From: Paraconiothyrium sp. Pb-2020
Lineage: Eukaryota > Ascomycota > Dothideomycetes > Pleosporales > Didymosphaeriaceae
Length of the DNA: 64,000 nucleotides
Direction: 5' to 3'
NCBI GenBank assembly: GCA_022419385.1
Contig: JAJUBI010000006.1
Coordinates: 992,001-1,056,000 of the forward strand
The notes beneath the pieces are model-generated. The model had not been told where the DNA came from and made no database searches. It saw only the letters and a program-made list of their open reading frames with translations. This document shows, piece by piece, positions 10,971-21,352 of this stretch (position 1 is the stretch's first letter; every line of letters begins with the position of its first letter). Made by a program: the position numbers and the translations under genes.

Positions 10971-12913
10971 ATGAATGAAGCGTTGCGACCCGCATCTCCC
11001 GCGGAACGACTGCCATCGTACTACGACGACATCTGCGACGAGGAGATACAAGCTGCTTTCCGGAACTTTGACGACGAGAGAAACTTTGATCTGTTCGATA
11101 GCCAGACACGCAACCCGCGCAGCAACAACTTCATCATTGACTTCGGCGATGATGACGCATACTGTGCTTTCGACTTAGCCTCACACTCCGTGTCGAGGCT
11201 CCTTTCGGCACCAAGACCGGCAAATCTGCACACAAGATGGATCAACATTTGGGTACCATATTTACAAAAAGATGTGCTTCACGTTTTAGCCAAGCACTAC
11301 GATTTCTCACCAAGATTACTGGGCATGATGTGTTCTGAGCCGCTATCCCCTCGTTCGAGTGCCTTGCATGAGAATCAAAGCTTGAACACGCTTGGTTCAG
11401 TGAGATCGCGGAAGTCTCACCGATCGAAGAAGTCCGCAGCGTCAAAGGAAAAGGAGGAGTTCGATTCAGAAGAAAGCATCGGCATGACTGAGATGATGCA
11501 TTCCACCCAGCTTGATATGGTGCGAGACCTGAGCCACTACCACATCGTCGACGAGGTCTGGCACTGGTCAACTGTAGATTGGGGTCGGCGTTGTAAGCTC
11601 CCTTTCCCATCAGTCAACGATGTTACTGACACATATTTAGTTGTCAGTCTAGGTTATAACTCGCTACACGATGTTCGCACGAAGAAGCTACACAACCATA
11701 ACCACGAGGTCGATAAGAGCCGGGACATGCCTTTGGCTAAGCGTGTCTGGAATTGGCTTCTCCTGACTGAAGATAAGACCGTCATAACCATTTCTGAAGA
11801 TCCTTTCCCATTCACCAACGGCAATTTGCAGTCATCCGATTTGAAGACATTGTACACCACACGCAGGAACCTGGTGAGCGTCTTCCGACAATTAACCAAA
11901 GCACCCACGCCATTACGTGAAGCATCTGTTATCATGCTACCCATTCGACATCGCATAGGGAATAGCGATGAGGAGACCGCGCACAGGCCGACCGATGCGC
12001 CAGGACTCTTATTTTATTACTTGTTTGAGGACTGGTTCACGACGTACAGTCTAGTCACGCGCCGCGAACACGGTTATGCTGCTGAGCTAGATCGTCTGGT
12101 ATGTTCCCATGCTCAAATTCCCTTTACTTCCTGCTAAACCTATGCTAGAGACGAGAGATGCTGGTCCGAGCAAATCTGGAGCACGTCGACCAATTACACC
12201 ACATTGGCTGCCAACTTTCGGTCCTCAAGCGCGTCTATCTGGCCTATGAGATGATTATCGAGCGCGTGCTCAAGAAACAAGAGGTTACACTTGCATCGCT
12301 GAAAAACTCTCACATTGTCTCAGGCGTGGAGTCGCTGGCATCTTCCATACCAATCAACGTGTCAGGACCACAAGTCCCAGAAGCGGACAGCTTGTTGGGA
12401 GTATCCCTCAGCTCGGCTGCTCGAGCGAGGTTTGAGCGCCTGAAAGATAGGATCAAACTGTATGCGCTCAGCGAGATCCAAGAGTGCATCGATCAAAAAG
12501 ACTCTCTTGTCATGATGGTATGTGACATTCTATTCAATTACCTTCACATTCGCGATTCTTTTTACTAACGTTGCTACTAGAACTTCAACCTCATCGCCAT
12601 CAAGGAGTCTTTCAGCGTCGAGCGGCTCACTAGAGTCACCCTTCTCCTCGCAAAAGTGACGATGGTATTCATGCCTGTCACACTCATGACCGGCTACTTC
12701 TCCATTCAGTTCGCGGGCTTGGAGTTCACCGTCAAGAGTTATTGGTGGGCATTTGCCGTGGTTTTAGCAATTAGTATGGTGCTATTGTTCTTGTTCAGCG
12801 TCTTTAGCGGCACATTTGAAGGCAAGATGATCACGAGATCCTGGAGTCGCATCATGTTTGATTTCAGCAGGCACTGGTTGGCGCATAAGAGGAAGCAAGG
12901 GAAGATGATCTGA
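10971..12913 (+). CDS. CorA-like metal ion transporter family protein
   Basis: Three exons, 10971-12098, 12149-12517 and 12581-12913; 609 residues. The first ATG in the frame is 10971 (MNEALRPAS). The long N-terminal cytosolic part has a Ser/Lys-rich low-complexity stretch near residues 137-170. A coiled region (ARFERLKDRIKLYALSEIQE) precedes the two C-terminal membrane helices, VTLLLAKVTMVFMPVTLMTGYF and YWWAFAVVLAISMVLLFLFSVF. This matches the fungal CorA-like (PF01544) architecture. The canonical GMN signature after the first helix is replaced by TGYFS, so Mg2+ transport should not be assumed. The tail is short and basic. Confidence 0.8.
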
Positions 12914-13698
12914 TCCTCTTCCGATTTCAGGAGACGAGGGAGTACGTCACGGAGGGACGCTGTATCATGACATACCTGATGCATATTCCATGCGGGTACT
13001 GGGCCCCGTATGAACTCAATACATATTACAAATCTTAAGTTGACAACCTTTGAGATATCGTATTGTTTCTGGCGCCCCAAGCTAATGCTAATATGAAGTG
13101 TGGTTAACATGGTGTAGGTGCTTGTGTGGAGGGTGAGAAACGGGGTGCTCTTAGAGCGAAGTGTGACGCATGGTCAAAGTCGGGGTCGCTTGATGCGAGC
13201 AGCACCAGCAAGTGACACGAGAGCTTTCAAGGCAGATCTGATGCAGACAGCTGGTCATACCAGGTTTCGGTACATTGCCAAAATGTGTTTTAAGCTGACA
13301 AAGAACACGCGCTGTGCTCTCATCATTTTATAGACGTCGTCGCCATGTTGCAATGCTTAGGATCTCTCGTGCATCTATATCGTCATCATCGTTAATGACG
13401 CTCCAGCCGCAAAGGTATTTTATAAATATATTCTGAGGCTCAGCTTCACAGTCGATCCCCCGCCTTGATTTCGAAACCGCTTCCGAAAAGGTAAGCGCAT
13501 TCCAAGGTTGCTGCCGAAATAGGCCGCATGACGTAGGTGTTTGCTCAAACCGCGCGGGTACCTTTCACAGCTCGCGTCCCGCCTTTAAATCCACTTTGCC
13601 CGCACTGTTCGCCCTTGACACGTTTACGACCTCCAAGACCTCATTCAAAACCTGTACAACACGGCCATTTACCCTTCCGAAAGCCAACCAGCGTAAAT
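12914..13698. other. Intergenic, 0.8 kb
   Basis: The 3' region of the CorA-like gene and the promoter of the next gene. No TATA box, RNA gene or repeat stood out. Confidence 0.4.
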
Positions 13699-14386
13699 AT
13701 GGATGTAAGTCGCGGCAATGGCTGATGAAAGCGACTCAATTGCTGACAGTCGTGTGTCAGGTCTACTACTTCTACTCATACGGCACCGCTGCCTGGATGG
13801 CTCTGCAAGCCGCTCCTATGATCGCTTCGCCAACTATGATTACGGCGCTTCTCTCCCCGGAGGTGCGAGAGCCCTCGAGTACGCACCAATATTACGGAGG
13901 ATCATCGCTCCCGCTGACCTCTTGACCAGCTCTCGAAATCTACTTTTCCCGTCAACTTGGATTCTCCCTTCTCGCTATAGGCGCACTGAACATCCTTCTC
14001 ACGGGTTCCGTACCGCTGTCGAGTAGACTCACAGAAGGTATTGTGACATCTCATCTCTAAGTCGCGCATCCAGCTGACACGCTGCAGGAGCCACTACGTC
14101 AGCAGCGGATCCCAAAGCGCCGTATGCCCTTCCGACGCTCACGATAACGGCCTTTTTCCACGCCGCCCTCGCCTTTTACGGTTATACTATGTGGACCGAG
14201 ACCGGTGTTTTCTCATTTGGCCTTGGTACGATTGGAAGTGGCTTCTTCTGCACTGTTGCACTGTGGTGCATCTTGTTTGCGAGCAGTGATGGCCGTATCA
14301 GCCGTAAGACGGGCGCCGATAAGCGTACAAGCGGATTCCCTTTCAAGAACAAGCAGGCACATTCAGAGCAGAAGAAGGGCAGGTAA
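13699..14386 (+). CDS. Unknown four-helix membrane protein
   Basis: Four exons: 13699-13704, 13761-13878, 13930-14037 and 14088-14386; 176 residues. The first coding exon is only ATGGAT. Four hydrophobic segments are visible: YFYSYGTAAWMALQAAPMIA, LGFSLLAIGALNILLTG, LTITAFFHAALAFYGYTMW and TIGSGFFCTVALWCILFAS. The C-terminus is basic and polar (SRKTGADKR, KNKQAHSEQKKGR). The splice choices are supported by the continuous frame and by the hydrophobic pattern running across junctions. I know similar unnamed fungal membrane proteins but no function. Confidence 0.72.
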
Positions 14387-15282
14387 AGCACTCGACTGCT
14401 TTCGACCAGACGTACGCTAGAGTGAAGATGCGGAGCACCAGGCTCTAGCCGATGTACAGTCAATCATGGCGTACGATTGGATAGCCGCCGTGTTATTACA
14501 TCACGACACTGCCGCTTCGTGAGCAAGTACTTGAGAGTGGAGGCATACACAGGATAGGCGAAGTAACCATAGCCAGCATGTTGACGACGGCGGCATTGAA
14601 AGCATTTGGTTTCTGTACTGTAACAATTTCTATCGAATTAAAAGCTATCCATGACCGATGACCTTGCAGCTTAGTTTATTTACACACGACATCAGACTAA
14701 ATTCAACTCGCTGTGCGTGTGTATGCAGTGCACCGCTACCTATCACTTGTATCTTTCAATCGAGCGTGCACAATGTAACCGCATCGGTGGTAGCAGACGG
14801 TCAGCGACGCGTTCAGGATCATTTTCAACAGCCGTAATGAAGATCACCTATGAAGGATTAGCAACGCATAAAGCTCCAGGCAACAGTAACGGAGCTTAGA
14901 CAATGCCATCAGATCAAGTGTAGTGAAAGAGTACTCCGCATTCAGCTCAGCGTGAAGCTTGCCGTTGGAATTGCAGAACTCGATTAATTCATCAGGGAAG
15001 CAGGAAAGCATAGAGTGCGACTTACAACTTAAGACCTCCTCTCATTATCGTGGGACACTACATCAGTACAATACAAGCTGTCAAAAAAGAAAAAGATTGG
15101 GCAATGCGCCTTCACTTGTGGAGTGGAGGAGAGTTCGTTAAAGTTTCGCGGGTGGAGCTGGTTCTCTCCGCTGTGGCCTGTGCGCGGGAGCAGCATCAAT
15201 CCAACGCGTCGTCCAGTGGCTCCTCCCTTTCTCAACAATTAATCCAACTCCACCTCTCTTACCAACCTTTGTCGTCGCTACG
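14387..15282. other. Intergenic, 0.9 kb
   Basis: Promoter region of the Iec1-like gene. Nothing specific seen apart from a pyrimidine-rich leader before 15283. Confidence 0.4.
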
Positions 15283-16553
15283 ATGGATTCTCCGGCTTCG
15301 GATCTCTCTGACTACGCCAGCGACGACTTCCCTGATGAAGTCAAGGGTCGCCGCATCAGCGTTGAACACACTCCCGACCACGAACCCGCTGGTCGCCCAA
15401 GCAAACGCCCGCGCTTGCAGACTCGCGCACCGGAAGAACCTCCCACCGACATGCTACCTGTAGACGACCTTGGTGAGCTCTCCGAGGACACAGATGGCTC
15501 CGTGCCTGCATCACCGCACCATCCTGGCATGTCAGCCGAAGACGACTTTGGCCAGGACCAGGTCACAGTTTGCAAGTGGGAAGGTTGCGAGGCGGGCGAC
15601 CTTGAGAACATGGACAGACTGGTCGAGCACTTACACGATGACCATATTGGCACGCGGCAAAAGAAGTACAGCTGCGAATGGAGTGACTGCAACCGCAAAG
15701 GTATACCGCATGCTAGTGGATATGCGCTGAGGGCGCATATGCGCAGTCACACGCGGGAAAAACCTTTCTACTGCACGTTGCCGGGTATGCCTGCCTACTC
15801 CCGCCTTGATACCCAACATAGCTAACCTTTGTAGAATGCGACCGCTCCTTTACGCGCTCCGATGCGCTAGCTAAGCACATGCGAACAGTTCACGAGACAG
15901 AAGCACTGCGACCCTCTGATCCTGTACCCAAACACCACTCCTCGAACCCATCGAACAAGTTCCAGCGCATCAAACTGGTCCTCAGTGAGGAGAAGAGGTC
16001 CGCTGAGAAAGGCTCCACGCCTGGCTCACCCTCGTCGCATCCACCAAACAGCGCAACACTTCCCCCGGGCGCCGAAACCGACCAGTCAAATGACAATATA
16101 ATATATATACAAGACCCTGTCACCAACGCGACTATGGTGCAGTTTCCACCGGACGTAGCCTTTACACCGCAAGAGCTCTCCCTACCTGCGGATCAACTGT
16201 TCCGCTTGCTGCGGCGGCAGCTACATTGGGCGACCCAAGACGGAGAGAAACTCCGCGCAGAAGCCGAGGCGCTCGAGAAGCAACGCAAGGACGAATGGGC
16301 TGCTAAGGAGTTGCTCGTGGAGAATGTCATGGAGGGCGAGCTTGAGGTAGCCAAGCGCAAGCTTGTGGAGGCTGGACAGGACGAACCTGATCACTTTGCA
16401 CAGCTGGAAGCGGATGTCGTTGCATCCAAGAAGCTCCGGATAGAGTCCAAGGCTGGAAAGACACCTTGGTGGCGCGAGCAGGGCTGGTTACATCGCCAAG
16501 AGAGAGGTGAAGACATGGCGGAACAGACGACCGAGGAACCGTTACCGACATAA
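15283..16553 (+). CDS. C2H2 zinc-finger protein, Iec1-like (INO80 complex)
   Basis: Two exons, 15283-15784 and 15835-16553; 406 residues. Three GLI/Zic-like fingers lie at residues 97-121 (C-x4-C), 131-156 (CEWSDC...HMRSH) and 164-187 (CTLPEC...HMRTVH); the intron splits the Glu codon of the third finger. A Ser/Pro-rich linker follows. The C-terminal half has PADQLFRLLRRQLHWATQ and a charged helical stretch around EALEKQRKDEWAAKELL. This layout resembles fission yeast Iec1, the zinc-finger subunit of the INO80 chromatin remodeller. The finger spacing and the post-finger ETEALRPSDP support that reading, but it rests on recall of the family. Confidence 0.8.
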
Positions 16554-16675
16554 TGAGTTGGAAGAACTTGGGATCTATTCATAACTTAGGAGTTGCGGAT
16601 CACGGACAGGACACCCTATTTCCGCACAAATGCATCATGTTTCATATGCTTCCCATCACTACCCACATCCACGCC

Positions 16676-17783
16676 CTACTGCTCGAGATGTCCCCGCAAC
16701 TGCTCGGGATACCGGTAACCCTGAATAGGGAACTTCTTCAAGATGTCGGAGATAGTCGTCAAATCCTCATCACTAAGCTTGACCGGTGCTGCGTTCTCCT
16801 TGACCCTCGATTCGGTGGTTGCTCCCGGGATTGGCAAGATTTCACCGAGACCGTCCTTCCCGTTGTGAGCGATGACCCAACCAAGCGCAATCTGACCTGG
16901 CGTCGCGCCCTTCTCCTTCGCAATTTTCTCGACCTCGTGCAGCAGCTTGATGTTCTCGTCGAAGACGTCGGGTTGGAAGCGCGGCATGTGTCGCAACATT
17001 GAGTTTTCGGGGATGTCTTCGTACTTCCGGAATTGACCGGTCTATCAAGCGTTAGCAGTGCACATGGTAGTCCATCTAAATAACAACGTACCAAGAATCC
17101 TCTTCCAAGAGGCGAATACGCAACAATAGGGATCCCCAACTCTCCACAAGTCTTCGCAACCCCATTCTCCAAAATGTCCGTGCTCCACAGCGAGAACTCG
17201 ACCTCGACCGCCGAAACCGGTGTGTATCGCATGTATCTTCCGGATCGTATTCGCATTCACCTCACTCAGACTGATGCCACCCACTTTGCCCGCCTTGACG
17301 TAGTCCGGAATCACGCCAATGTCTCCTCGACAGGACGTTAGGATCCAGCCTCGCGACCTCAAACAGGTCCAAAAACTTGTTGCCGTCCCCATTCTTGCCA
17401 CCGAGCCACTTGAGGCACTCATCAATACTGCGCCGAACGTTTTTTGGCGCTGCCGTCGGGCTGTGCCATTGTGCCGGGGATGCAGCCACCCTTGATAGAT
17501 AGGACGACCTTTTCGGCGTCCTCGGGGTAATTCTTGAAGTATGCCGAGAGAAGTTGCAGGGAGTTGAAGTCAGGTGTGCCGTAGAGTTCGCCGCCGTTAA
17601 AGGCGACGCAGCCGCTGGCGATGGCGGCGCGCATAGCGGAGAAGGCTTGCTCTTGCGGGGGAGGGTCGGCGCGCCATGTTAAACCTGACTTGTGTTAACA
17701 ACGTTCATAATGATACACGGAGCGAATGTACCCATGAGGCCGTAGCCCACCTGGCCGACTTCTTTGTTGAGCAGCCTGACCAT
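16676..17783 (-). pseudogene. Aldo-keto reductase, pyridoxal-reductase-like, frameshifted
   Basis: Start at 17783 (MVRLLNKEVGQVGYGLMG), a short first intron with acceptor near 17682, an intron at 17091-17042 and a stop at 16676. The TIM-barrel reads VAFNGGELYGTPD (catalytic Tyr), VVLSIKGG (catalytic Lys), GGISLSEVNANTIRKIHA, EVEFSLWSTDILENG and AYSPLGRGFL, closest to yeast pyridoxal reductase (AKR8). Four indels break the frame: a six-A run at 17440-17445 (minus strand) where five would keep frame, a missing base near 17333, another near 17316, and an extra base near 17222. The net shift is zero, so the end of the protein returns to the starting frame. Read as it stands, translation stops at 17422. 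No other stops are seen. Either a recent pseudogene or base-calling errors; at least the first three indels sit in short homopolymers. Confidence 0.85.
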
Positions 17784-18410
17784 GTTGTGCTTGTTGGTGC
17801 TTTTGATGAGGGTGTATAGATAGCTTCAAGTAATTGATGATAGTCAATGGTAGGTAGATGCCTTGTAAAACCGTGTAGACTTGTGATGGGAAGGAAACAC
17901 TACCCAGACGTTTCCGTGCTTTATATATCCTCAGATTGTCCTCCGTACAGTTCTACTCGGTACCATAGTGTACGTCAACGAGGGGAGCTTTGGAAATTCA
18001 GCCCCGCTTTTGCCGTCTTCCCTGCCTTAGCTCCGAGGCACGCCACACCAACTCCATACTGATACAGCAACAGTGGGCAAGCTTTCCGCAAACTAGAACG
18101 TCCGGCATCGAAGCAAGCGAGAGAGACAGCAAGGCGGATGAGAGGTGCAGAACATCATGGCACTGGCCCGGGGCACGCGTGCAATGGGCCGGAGGAGAAG
18201 TAAGACGACAAGCCGGGTTGGGGTTAGCAACCCGGACTTAGGAAATACGACGGTTTGGCTCCGTTGCAAGTGATTTGCGATATCTACCACAACTCCTTGC
18301 TATATGCATGTGAAGTTCTAATATTTGTAACATGCTCCAAAAATTCAGTATCATCCGTGAGGGACGATTCCAGGGACAAATAAAGGTCCGGTGGCCAACG
18401 CGAGGATGTC
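17784..18410. other. Intergenic, 0.6 kb
   Basis: Upstream region of the aldo-keto reductase and 3' region of the ceramidase gene. No gene or structured element recognised. Confidence 0.4.
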
Positions 18411-19617
18411 CTACCGAGTCTTCTTGTCTGACGAGGCGGCATCGAGGTTTCGCAGGACAGCATTGACGGGCCAGACGAATCCTTCTTCTATCTTGTCTGT
18501 TTTTCCATCTTCGATTGTGACCAGGTACTCCACAACAGCCATGCCAACGTACGCACCAATGCCGGTCAAGATGTGCCACCAGCTGAAAGGATGTTCATCA
18601 GTGTAAATTTTATGACAGGAGTTGCGATGCGACTTACCCATGCAGCTCAAACATAAATGACCATGGCAATCCAATCGCGTGCTTCAAGGCAGTCACATAC
18701 CCGCAGAAGTGCTCATCGATATTCCACAGAAAGTACCCGAACAGGCCAGTCCCTGCTCACACATCAATCTCCATACCACGTCGGGATAAGAATCTCTGCC
18801 TTACCTAGTCCTCCGTTCGCTAAGCTAAGCAATGTGCTCTTCTGCTTGGCATTTGGAATGCGCTCGCGGACGAGCTGGCGGATCTTCCTACCGCATAGGA
18901 GCACCATCGATGCGAACGTGATTTGGTGCACGTAGATTTCATCCGCCCAGCAGTGATAGATGGAAACGGGGATGAGGATGCCTAGGATGATAAGGGTCCT
19001 AGTTCGGCGGGTGGAAGGAGGTTTGTTGAAGGTCTGAAGTTGATGAAGGAGGGCGCCGACGGCGAGGAACATGGATAGGTCGTCGCCTGTGCTGTTAGAT
19101 TTTGCTCGTGTGGTCGAATTGAGTAGGAATCTGACTCACCCATTTGGCTGTGATATTTCAGCGTAGCATGGAACCACGCAGAAAGTACACCAACACCGAT
19201 CAAACCCCAGTAAGGAAATGCGAGCGTTGAGAGCAGACCGCCATCTTTGCGAGAATTGACCCTGCGAAGGCCGTGAATGCCGTAGATCACTGTCAAACAA
19301 ACAGTGTTACTTTGCCTATCGCAATGCTTGCTTCGAATGTAGGGTATGACGTACCGTAAGTCAAATTCGTGAGCGTGTTCACAAATTCAGCTATGTAGTG
19401 CGTGATCACGTAGTCCTCCAGCGCTTATTAGTGCAAGATGTCGAGCGGATATTCAGCAATTTCGTACCTCTTCACAAAAGCTTGGGAGTGTTAGATTGTC
19501 TTGCCAAGCTGAGACATATGCAGGTACAGGAAGGCACACGACTTACTTCGATTTCGAGCTCGGTGTGCCCCAGGCGCCGTGCCCGGGGCTCTTCGCATAT
19601 TCCCAGCCGATAGGCAT
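18411..19617 (-). CDS. Alkaline (dihydro)ceramidase
   Basis: Seven exons on the minus strand: 19617-19547, 19480-19468, 19415-19355, 19289-19140, 19086-18805, 18752-18638 and 18582-18411; 287 residues. The second exon has only 13 nt and encodes the FCEE of the conserved NFCEEDY motif. Family marks are SAWFHATLKYHSQMGDDLSM (catalytic His and Asp in the membrane), WADEIYVHQ, and WWHILTGIGAY with the late His. Several hydrophobic helices are present. YPC1/YDC1-type enzymes split phytoceramide or dihydroceramide into sphingoid base and fatty acid in the ER. All six introns are GT-AG and restore one frame. Confidence 0.9.
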
Positions 19618-20132
19618 TGTCGATTCGCAGAATGTTGGAATCCAGACTCAGCCTGACGATGTATGGCAGGAACGAACTTTTGTTTGGTGTGTTGCACGTG
19701 GACGGAAGCCGCGGGCGAGTGGTGTCAAGCGATTGGGTGGATTGCGCTCTAAACTAAGCTGGGAGGCCGCAAACCTGTCGCAGGCGGCGCAAACATCAGC
19801 AAAAATATGGTAATTCTCCATGCAGATTGACGCTGGTAGTCATAGAACTCATATGTACATGTGCTAAAGTACTCTCAAAAAGTGAAACCATGTAGTAGTT
19901 CTACAGCCAATAACCTCCTGCGACAATGCGACAGCGCAGAAATTAATTTGAGCAATCTAGAGTGGTCCGAACATGCTGTCTACTTCATCACGGAATGCCC
20001 CAATTGTCTGAGAGTAGTTCGCCTTGCACGCAAGATCCGGTGCCACAACGCAGAGTTGGCAAGAAAAAAAGGATGACGCATACCACACACAGAGCTTCTG
20101 TGTGCTCAACACCTCACCCCGGCAAAAGAAAC
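19618..20132. other. Intergenic, 0.5 kb
   Basis: Upstream of the ceramidase gene and downstream of the tRNA. AT-rich in its second half. No feature recognised. Confidence 0.4.
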
Positions 20133-20242
20133 GGGTCTTACCGCGATTCGAACGCGGGGCCTCTCGCAAACGTGCTCAGGAGCTTGAAAACACTGTAACG
20201 TGATTTCCCTAAGCGAGAATCATACCACTAGACCATAAGACC
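20133..20242 (-). tRNA. tRNA-Pro (anticodon AGG) with a 38-nt intron
   Basis: The acceptor stem GGTCTTA pairs with TAAGACC, the D arm reads GTCTAGTGGTATGAT, the anticodon stem CTCGC pairs with GCGAG, and the T arm is CCGCG-TTCGAAT-CGCGG. The anticodon loop is TTAGGGT after splicing, so the anticodon is AGG. The intron lies at 20206-20169, directly after position 37, the canonical place. It contains CTCCTGAG, able to pair with the anticodon as required by the tRNA splicing endonuclease. The discriminator base is C. Body and loop match fungal tRNA-Pro. Confidence 0.96.
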
Positions 20243-21352
20243 GTTTTTGATTTGATGAACACTGGGACAGTATGAACGTATATATCCTAGAAATAAAAGC
20301 CTTCCAGCGTCGAGACGAATTTGGAATCTTTGTTCTACGAAGCCTTGGGTAGCTCTGGCAACTTAGCCGAGGTGGAAAGATAAAATCGTTGTCCAGTAAA
20401 TTTGCTGCAGATCCTCTTCCGAGGACCATTCACAGGGCCAAGCGCTTGCTGAGGAACATCGACCCGAACATTGCTCAGCAAGCTATACGTACGCACCTCC
20501 AATGATAAGAGTGTCAAGTCACATCACATCAGGATAGATGTGACTTATTGTTAAGCTTTAGAAAAACCAGTTACAGTCTCGGCGAAGAACTTGACACTAC
20601 CTTCGCTACAAACACAGATTCAGCGATACGTAATGCATGACCAGGAGGCATTTTAGAGCATGACGCGCTCGTTATCGTGACTATTGAGTTGATACAGAAT
20701 AATATCACAAAACCGAAGTGCTCAGCGCCCGTTGCAAGCAAAGCACGCAAAAGAAAATTCAAATGGCGCAGTGGCCATTAATCTATGCTTAAGCTGCGTG
20801 ATACTTTGTTGGAGATTTTTTTGGTTACGACCATACAAGGTGAGGTTGTCTGTCTGCTGGGAGGTACACAGAAGGAAATTTCTCTCAAGTTTTAGCTGAG
20901 ACATCAGAGGACAAGACTCAGACCGTGTGTGGGAATGAGTTATGTTTGCAGTGATGTTTCTCGGAAGGCCTACAATTTGGTGATGCAATATCCCCGATGA
21001 AAGCTTCAACGTGCTCATTCCTTTCTCCAAATGATTATGCAAACGGTTCTTAGAATACTCCATTCGCAAGATTTGTTATACACCCGCCCTCTTTTCTTGG
21101 AGTTGCTCCTAGGGTCACTAAGGCTGTCCACGCCCCCCAATCGGTATATGTTCGAGATAACCTGCTCGTACACAACTGTATTTGCTGCGAACCAGTAGGC
21201 CATTGAAGTTCAGAACGATCAAGTGTCGTGACGCTAAGACAGTGCTTTCTGGCGTCTTCAGCTGGGGCAGGCATTACCGACGAATGACGTCGCGCGGAAT
21301 CCACCCATGCGCACCGGAATTCCCTCGCCTGATCTTCTCCACCACCGCCGTT
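20243..21352. other. Intergenic, 1.1 kb
   Basis: Upstream of the histidine kinase gene. Open frames here are short and unlike any family. No repeat or RNA gene seen. Confidence 0.4.
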
